From Alkalicoccus luteus (GTDB lineage: Bacteria > Bacillota > Bacilli > Bacillales > Salisediminibacteriaceae): DNA of 62,668 nucleotides. Shown piece after piece: positions 58,866-62,668 of this stretch. The position numbers and the translations under genes are program-made. The notes under the pieces are model-generated. The model made no database searches, had not been told where the DNA came from, and saw only the letters and a list, made by a program, of their open reading frames with translations. The DNA lies in the NCBI RefSeq assembly GCF_012034335.1, contig NZ_JAATHJ010000020.1:1-62668 (forward strand), written 5' to 3'. Within the stretch, counting starts at the first letter, position 1. Each line of letters starts with the position of its first letter.

Positions 58866-60239
58866 CTATACCGGCTGCATGCGCTCCTCGATCTGCTTGA
58901 ACTCTTCCTCGCTATCGGTGACGCGGCTGAGTACTTGCAGCGATTCGAGCATAAACGTTAAATCGAGCCGGTACATTTGATCCGGCGACTGATGACGGAA
59001 AATGTCGGATGCAAACGCCCAGATCGTTTCCTGTTTCGTTTCATCAAGGGACTCTGCGATTTTTGCCATGCAGTTGATCAGCTCCGTCAATAGCACGTGA
59101 TCATCTTCGGCGTAATGACGGATAAAGCCGAAGCCTTTATATAAATACGACTCAAACGATTCCGCCATGAGAACGATCCGCGTCTGCCCATTTTCATCCT
59201 GTAAGTACGGGGTAAACGTAATATATTCCACCACTTCCAGCATCAGCTCTGCCATCTGGTGCATCGTCGTCATCGCCGTTTTCGGATCCTTGTTGCCGAT
59301 CGACTTAATCGCAATCTCGGAAAGCTTGTACATGCCCATCTGCAAATCCTGCAGCTCAAGCTCCTTATGACCGATCTGCACCATCGCCGAGTAGTCGTCC
59401 ATCTCCACGTCGTCTGCTCCAGGGCCCCAGTAGCTGAACAGCTCGTTTCCAGCCAGCACGTATTCGCCCATGCGGCGGTGAAACTGCACGATAATATCAT
59501 CGCGCCGTGCCTGCTCAAGCATTTTTCGGTAGTCAACAAGCTGCACGTAGCCGCTTTTTTTCGCCTGCACGCGCACAGTATCTTCTTCATATTCGAGCTT
59601 CATGTCGCCAGACGTTTCCGCCCGGTACACTTCAAGCTCCCGGCTCAGCGTATCTTTTATGATCCGCTGTGAATTCTCCTTCATTGTGTTCGTTATGTTG
59701 TGCACCTGCATCCACGTCGTCGCGTGGTTAATAAAATAAATAAACGTCATCGCCGTTAAAAACGCGAGAAAAATCGTTGTGATCGGTACAGCCGCAAAAT
59801 TTTCCCGTTCCGTGCTGCCGATAAATAAAAACACGAGCAGAACGTAGACGAAGCTGCCGTTAAATACGCCGAGCGCGTGCTGCGTCCGACGATCCGCCAC
59901 GAAATTTAGCAGCATCCGCGGTGAAAACTGCCCGCTGAACGTCGTCAGCACGACGAGCAGGGAGTTCAGCGTGAACGCGCTCAGTGTGAGAATACCACCG
60001 ATAAGCGTACTGACGAGCATCTGCGTTGTTTCAGCTGTAATGGATACGATCGGAGGCAGCTGCCGTTCAATGTCCAGCTGAATATCTAAAAACAATGCAA
60101 ATACAACGAGAAAAACAGATACGGATACGTAAAGCAGCGGCATATACCAGAGCGTCGACTGGATTTCATGCTTCCGCTCGCGCCGCGACATCGTAAAATA
60201 TTTTCTGAGTGACGCCGGCAGCAGCTGGAGCAGCATCAT
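58866..60239 (-). CDS. DUF2254 membrane protein
   Basis: About 458 residues. Two or more N-terminal membrane helix pairs (LLYVSVSVFLVVFALFLDI, the LIGGILTLSAFTLNSLLVVLTTFSGQFSPR block diagnostic of DUF2254, and two further helices to about residue 175), then a long soluble C-terminal part. Function unknown. AAAGGAGG lies before ATG 60239; the frame is open further upstream but without site or similarity. Confidence 0.85.
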   Translation of the reverse strand: MMLLQLLPASLRKYFTMSRRERKHEIQSTLWYMPLLYVSVSVFLVVFALFLDIQLDIERQLPPIVSITAETTQMLVSTLIGGILTLSAFTLNSLLVVLTTFSGQFSPRMLLNFVADRRTQHALGVFNGSFVYVLLVFLFIGSTERENFAAVPITTIFLAFLTAMTFIYFINHATTWMQVHNITNTMKENSQRIIKDTLSRELEVYRAETSGDMKLEYEEDTVRVQAKKSGYVQLVDYRKMLEQARRDDIIVQFHRRMGEYVLAGNELFSYWGPGADDVEMDDYSAMVQIGHKELELQDLQMGMYKLSEIAIKSIGNKDPKTAMTTMHQMAELMLEVVEYITFTPYLQDENGQTRIVLMAESFESYLYKGFGFIRHYAEDDHVLLTELINCMAKIAESLDETKQETIWAFASDIFRHQSPDQMYRLDLTFMLESLQVLSRVTDSEEEFKQIEERMQPV

Positions 60240-60463
60240 CGTTAAGCCTCCTTTTTCGTTGGCGCCAAAGCTCAGCCTGACGCCTTCATCGATTCTGACG
60301 GGCTCATTCCCGCCTGGAGACGGGAATGAAACCTGTTGCCGTGATTTTACAAAAACATTCGACAGTCTGCGCCACAAACGTTGTTCAACTGGCTAAAAAC
60401 CGTTTTCGTTTGCAGGTTTCTCCTGTAAACTGGAAGGAAGGAATAGATGAAAGGAGCAGATAG

Positions 60464-60706
60464 ATGGAACCGTACCGTCTCGCGATCGGCATACATATCG
60501 CCATGTTTTTCTTTTTCGCCGTTGTCACCTTCGGCTATCTGTCCGTCACCAGCGACCCGGCGATGGTTCGTGACACCGTTTTTTACCTCGTCATGGCTGC
60601 CCTGTCGGCACTTGCCGCACTGCTGTTTACCGTAACTGTCTCGGCTTCCTTTTACACGGTACGTTACGTCGCCAGGCGCATCAGCCGACAAAGCACCAGC
60701 TCGTAA
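60464..60706 (+). CDS. Small two-helix membrane protein
   Basis: 80 residues, two membrane helices (about 9-28 and 39-62) and a basic C-terminal tail (RYVARRISRQ). AAAGGAG lies 8 bases before the ATG, and codon use is like the neighbours. Family not recognised; homologues would be needed to decide if it is real. Confidence 0.6.
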   Translation: MEPYRLAIGIHIAMFFFFAVVTFGYLSVTSDPAMVRDTVFYLVMAALSALAALLFTVTVSASFYTVRYVARRISRQSTSS

Positions 60707-60734
60707 CCAGGCAGTAAACAAAGGACATGACGTC

Positions 60735-61134
60735 ATGCCAAAGCATGTACCGCTTTCGTTTAACCAGGGTATTGCCAGGCAGATCGTGGAAGAAAAACGC
60801 ACCGTTACAGAAATGGCCGACCAAATCGGCAAACACCGGGCCACCGTCGGGAAATGGGTGAAGGACTACAAACAGAACCAATCAGCCGGCGAATTCAAAA
60901 CCGAGGCCGGAATGAGAGAACTGCAGCGAACATATGAAAGAAGGATCAATCGTTAAAAACAGAAGGTGCGATTCTCCGAGCTGTCCCGGCATTCTTTACG
61001 AAAAGCCACGCGTCATTTTTGCGCACATCCGCAGCCTTGAAGAAACTTACTCCGTCGAGCAGATGTGCGAAGTGCTCGGCGTATCGAAAAGCGGGTATTA
61101 CAAATGGAAAGCACGCCAGTCGGATCAGGCATAA
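60735..61134 (+). pseudogene. Truncated IS3-family transposase (OrfA + start of OrfB)
   Basis: OrfA-like part: SFNQGIARQIVEEKRTVTEMADQIGKHRATVGKWVKDYK, a helix-turn-helix, up to ERRINR where TAA occurs at 60954. One missing T there would continue as LKTEGAILRAVPAFFTK, the usual leucine-zipper end of IS3 OrfA. An overlapping second frame then gives EKPRVIFAHIRSLEETYSVEQMCEVLGVSKSGYYKWKARQ, the N-terminal end of OrfB, ending at a stop; the DDE catalytic domain is entirely missing. So this is a decayed fragment. A GGGACCC/GGGTCCC hairpin follows at 61141-61166. Confidence 0.8.
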
Positions 61135-61252
61135 GGAAACGGGACCCCTGTCAGGCAAGGGTCCCGTTCGCTTTGCGGTCAGCCCTCAAAACGAACATTT
61201 TATATCTTGACGTCACAGCGACTGTGACCGCAAAACAGGTAAACGTCTGCAG

Positions 61253-61291
61253 ACGAAAGTTAAAGATATTACAGGCGAGGTTCATGCTTTT
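61253..61291 (+). repeat. 39-base direct repeat, left copy
   Basis: Starts ACGAAAGTTAAAG and ends GCTTTT; the same 39 bases, with one difference (C to A), lie at 62503-62541. The two copies flank the chemoreceptor gene. Confidence 0.85.
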
Positions 61292-61362
61292 GCAGCAAAA
61301 GTTGAACACGTTCGTCCGGCCGTGTCTTCCCCGAATGAGCGAACCCTTTCCTACTCAAACGC

Positions 61363-61391
61363 AAAAAAAGAACCCGGCATGTGGCCGGGTC
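61363..61391 (-). terminator. Intrinsic terminator of the chemoreceptor gene
   Basis: Stem AACCCGGC / GCCGGGT(C), loop ATGTG, T7 on the minus strand. Confidence 0.88.
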
Positions 61392-61404
61392 CCGCGATAT
61401 TTTT

Positions 61405-62172
61405 TTAACTCGTTTTAAAGCCGCTGATTTCTTCCTGTAAATCAAGCGCGATTGTGCTCAGCTCTTCTGACGTGAGTGCAATTTCGTTCATCGAGGCGAG
61501 CGATTCCTCTGATGTTGCTGCGACCGTGCCGGTGCTTTCAGTCATCTGTCCGGCAAAGGACGAAAACTCCTCCATCCGTCCGTTTAAATCCGCTGCCTTT
61601 TCCGTCATTGATTCAATCACGCCGAGTACGTTGGAGATGTGACTGTCCACATCAGCGTTGATTGTCTCGACAGAACGGAACATGCCTTTCATTTCTTCCA
61701 CAGAGCCTACGCCGGCCTCAACCTCCCGGCTTACGAGCTGCATCGCCTCGACCGATGAATGCGTATCCTCCTGTACGTCCGTGATCATACCCCTGATTTT
61801 ATCAGCGGAGCGGCCGGACTGCTCGGCCAGCTTACGTACCTCATCGGCTACGACAGCGAATCCGCGCCCGTATTCACCGGCTCTCGCTGCTTCGATCGAC
61901 GCGTTCAGCGCGAGTAAATTTGTCTGGTCGCTGATATCTGTCATCGCCCGGATGATATCGTTGATTTCATTTGACCGTGATTCCAGCCGGTGAATAACCG
62001 CCATCGTTTCGTCAACAGCGTCTTTGATACCGGCTATTTTCGCCCCCGTTTCCTCAGAAGAAGCTGCTCCTTCCTTTGACACCGCGACCGACTCATCCGA
62101 CTTTTCTTTCAGACTCACAGCCGCCTCTTTCACCTCTATCAGCTCGTGCTCCTGAACGTTTACCGCCTCCAT
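61405..62172 (-). CDS. Soluble methyl-accepting chemotaxis signalling protein (YfmS-like)
   Basis: 255 residues, all helical, no membrane segment or HAMP. The hairpin tip is intact: [50 protein letters not shown], the CheA/CheW contact region. The size resembles the soluble B. subtilis chemotaxis protein YfmS. It is either a cytoplasmic receptor or the surviving C-terminal half of a membrane receptor; the ATG is 13 bases from GGAGGGGG, a loose fit, and the flanking direct repeats keep deletion possible. Confidence 0.85.
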   Translation of the reverse strand: MEAVNVQEHELIEVKEAAVSLKEKSDESVAVSKEGAASSEETGAKIAGIKDAVDETMAVIHRLESRSNEINDIIRAMTDISDQTNLLALNASIEAARAGEYGRGFAVVADEVRKLAEQSGRSADKIRGMITDVQEDTHSSVEAMQLVSREVEAGVGSVEEMKGMFRSVETINADVDSHISNVLGVIESMTEKAADLNGRMEEFSSFAGQMTESTGTVAATSEESLASMNEIALTSEELSTIALDLQEEISGFKTS

Positions 62173-62668
62173 ACTCGCATTATCTCCCCCTCCACAAGAC
62201 TTTTGACTTACATTTTTACATGCCCTACGGTTACTATCGTCGATTAGTCAGATTATTTTAACGATTCAGGCCAAATGTCTTATGAAAATCAGATCGCTTA
62301 CATGTTAGATAAGCAGCAATAAAATGCTGACCTCCTGCTGCGAAAGTCGTCTTTACTTCATTACTGCTGTGACCCTCAAAAAAAGTTGAACATTTTAAGG
62401 CAGAAGTTGAACATGTTCTTTCCGCAAATGATGATTTCTTCGTTATAACAGTCGTCAGTTGATGCTCGTAAACATATTACAAGGGTTCTTAACGCTTTTG
62501 AAACGAAAGTTAAAGATATTACAGGCGAGGTTAATGCTTTTTGTGGTTCTGTCAATAAAGTAGACAAATCGCTATCACGTTTTGCTCCTGTCATCCGTTC
62601 CTTTTCCCCGTCTGACGGCGCTCACCTCCTTCATCCGGTTTTCAAGCTGACAGATGGGACGAGCTCGC
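62173..62668. other. Intergenic end of window with repeated motifs
   Basis: No supportable gene. It contains two GAAGTTGAACATG-like units (62379-62395 and 62400-62417), related to GCAAAAGTTGAACACG at 61294, and the right copy of the 39-base repeat. Confidence 0.5.
62503..62541 (+). repeat. 39-base direct repeat, right copy
   Basis: 38 of 39 bases identical to 61253-61291. Read in one frame both copies give TKVKDITGEV(N/H)AF, so they may descend from a repeated coding segment. Confidence 0.85.

Overview
The window reads as chromosomal DNA of a moderately halophilic, alkaliphilic Bacillaceae. The evidence is the gene content (ComK, MtnU-like amidase, YqjF-, YvbJ- and YitW-type proteins, LytR-CpsA-Psr protein, HD-GYP protein, a CIRCE-controlled chaperone, AGGAGG-type ribosome sites), the strongly acidic secreted proteins, and an alkaline-protease plus amylopullulanase exoenzyme set. 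The species cannot be named from sequence alone. No tRNA, rRNA, CRISPR array or intact prophage was seen.

Layout. 1-8.5 kb: NlpC/P60 wall hydrolase, S-layer-associated SLAP protein, a CAP protein with a helix-hairpin-helix protein, a decayed RayT-type transposase relative, an MHYT/degenerate-GGDEF/EAL phosphodiesterase, MgtC-like protein and a YitW/SufT-like Fe-S factor. 8.5-16 kb: a terminator-inserted repeat element, a broken K+ channel gene, YqjF-like protein, DASH-type photolyase, omega-amidase, TSUP and AEC transporters, DUF418 protein. 16-26 kb: a 1223-aa secreted nuclease, then a five-gene operon joining a BMP-type sensor lipoprotein-like protein and a histidine kinase to 5-oxoprolinase pxpB-pxpA-pxpC. 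26-37.5 kb: an AT-rich orphan, ppc, putP, an aldehyde dehydrogenase, M42 peptidase, glycerate-kinase-like and ROK proteins, plus more repeat copies. 37.5-43.7 kb: a candidate small RNA, CIRCE-htpG, ankyrin, VanZ, TcaA/YvbJ-like and LCP genes. 43.7-48.5 kb: comK divergent from a short sigma factor, repeat element copy C, HD-GYP. 48.5-58.2 kb: a 1960-aa two-headed amylopullulanase with cre sites, an LPXTA-anchored beta-propeller, a decamer-repeat array, and a subtilisin. 58.4-62.7 kb: His-rich metal-binding protein, DUF2254 protein, an IS3 remnant, a soluble chemoreceptor and flanking direct repeats.

The most notable material is non-coding. Three ~640-690 bp repeat elements with related inverted ends (TGTTGAYAAAGTC) each sit in an intrinsic terminator; two are flanked by perfect duplications of the whole hairpin (24 and 28 bp), so the terminator has been copied on both sides. 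A fourth, half copy lies upstream of ppc. Separately, a degenerate decamer GTTAMGTTRC recurs in intergenic clusters (7 copies at 56.2 kb, 3 at 15.96 kb, 1 at 48.2 kb), associated with hairpins. Neither is explained by the genes around it.

Regulatory logic that can be read directly: HrcA/CIRCE over htpG with a textbook promoter; CcpA-type cre sites just downstream of the amylopullulanase promoter; and a comK/sigma divergent pair whose ComK lacks the C-terminal tail present in the B. subtilis protein.
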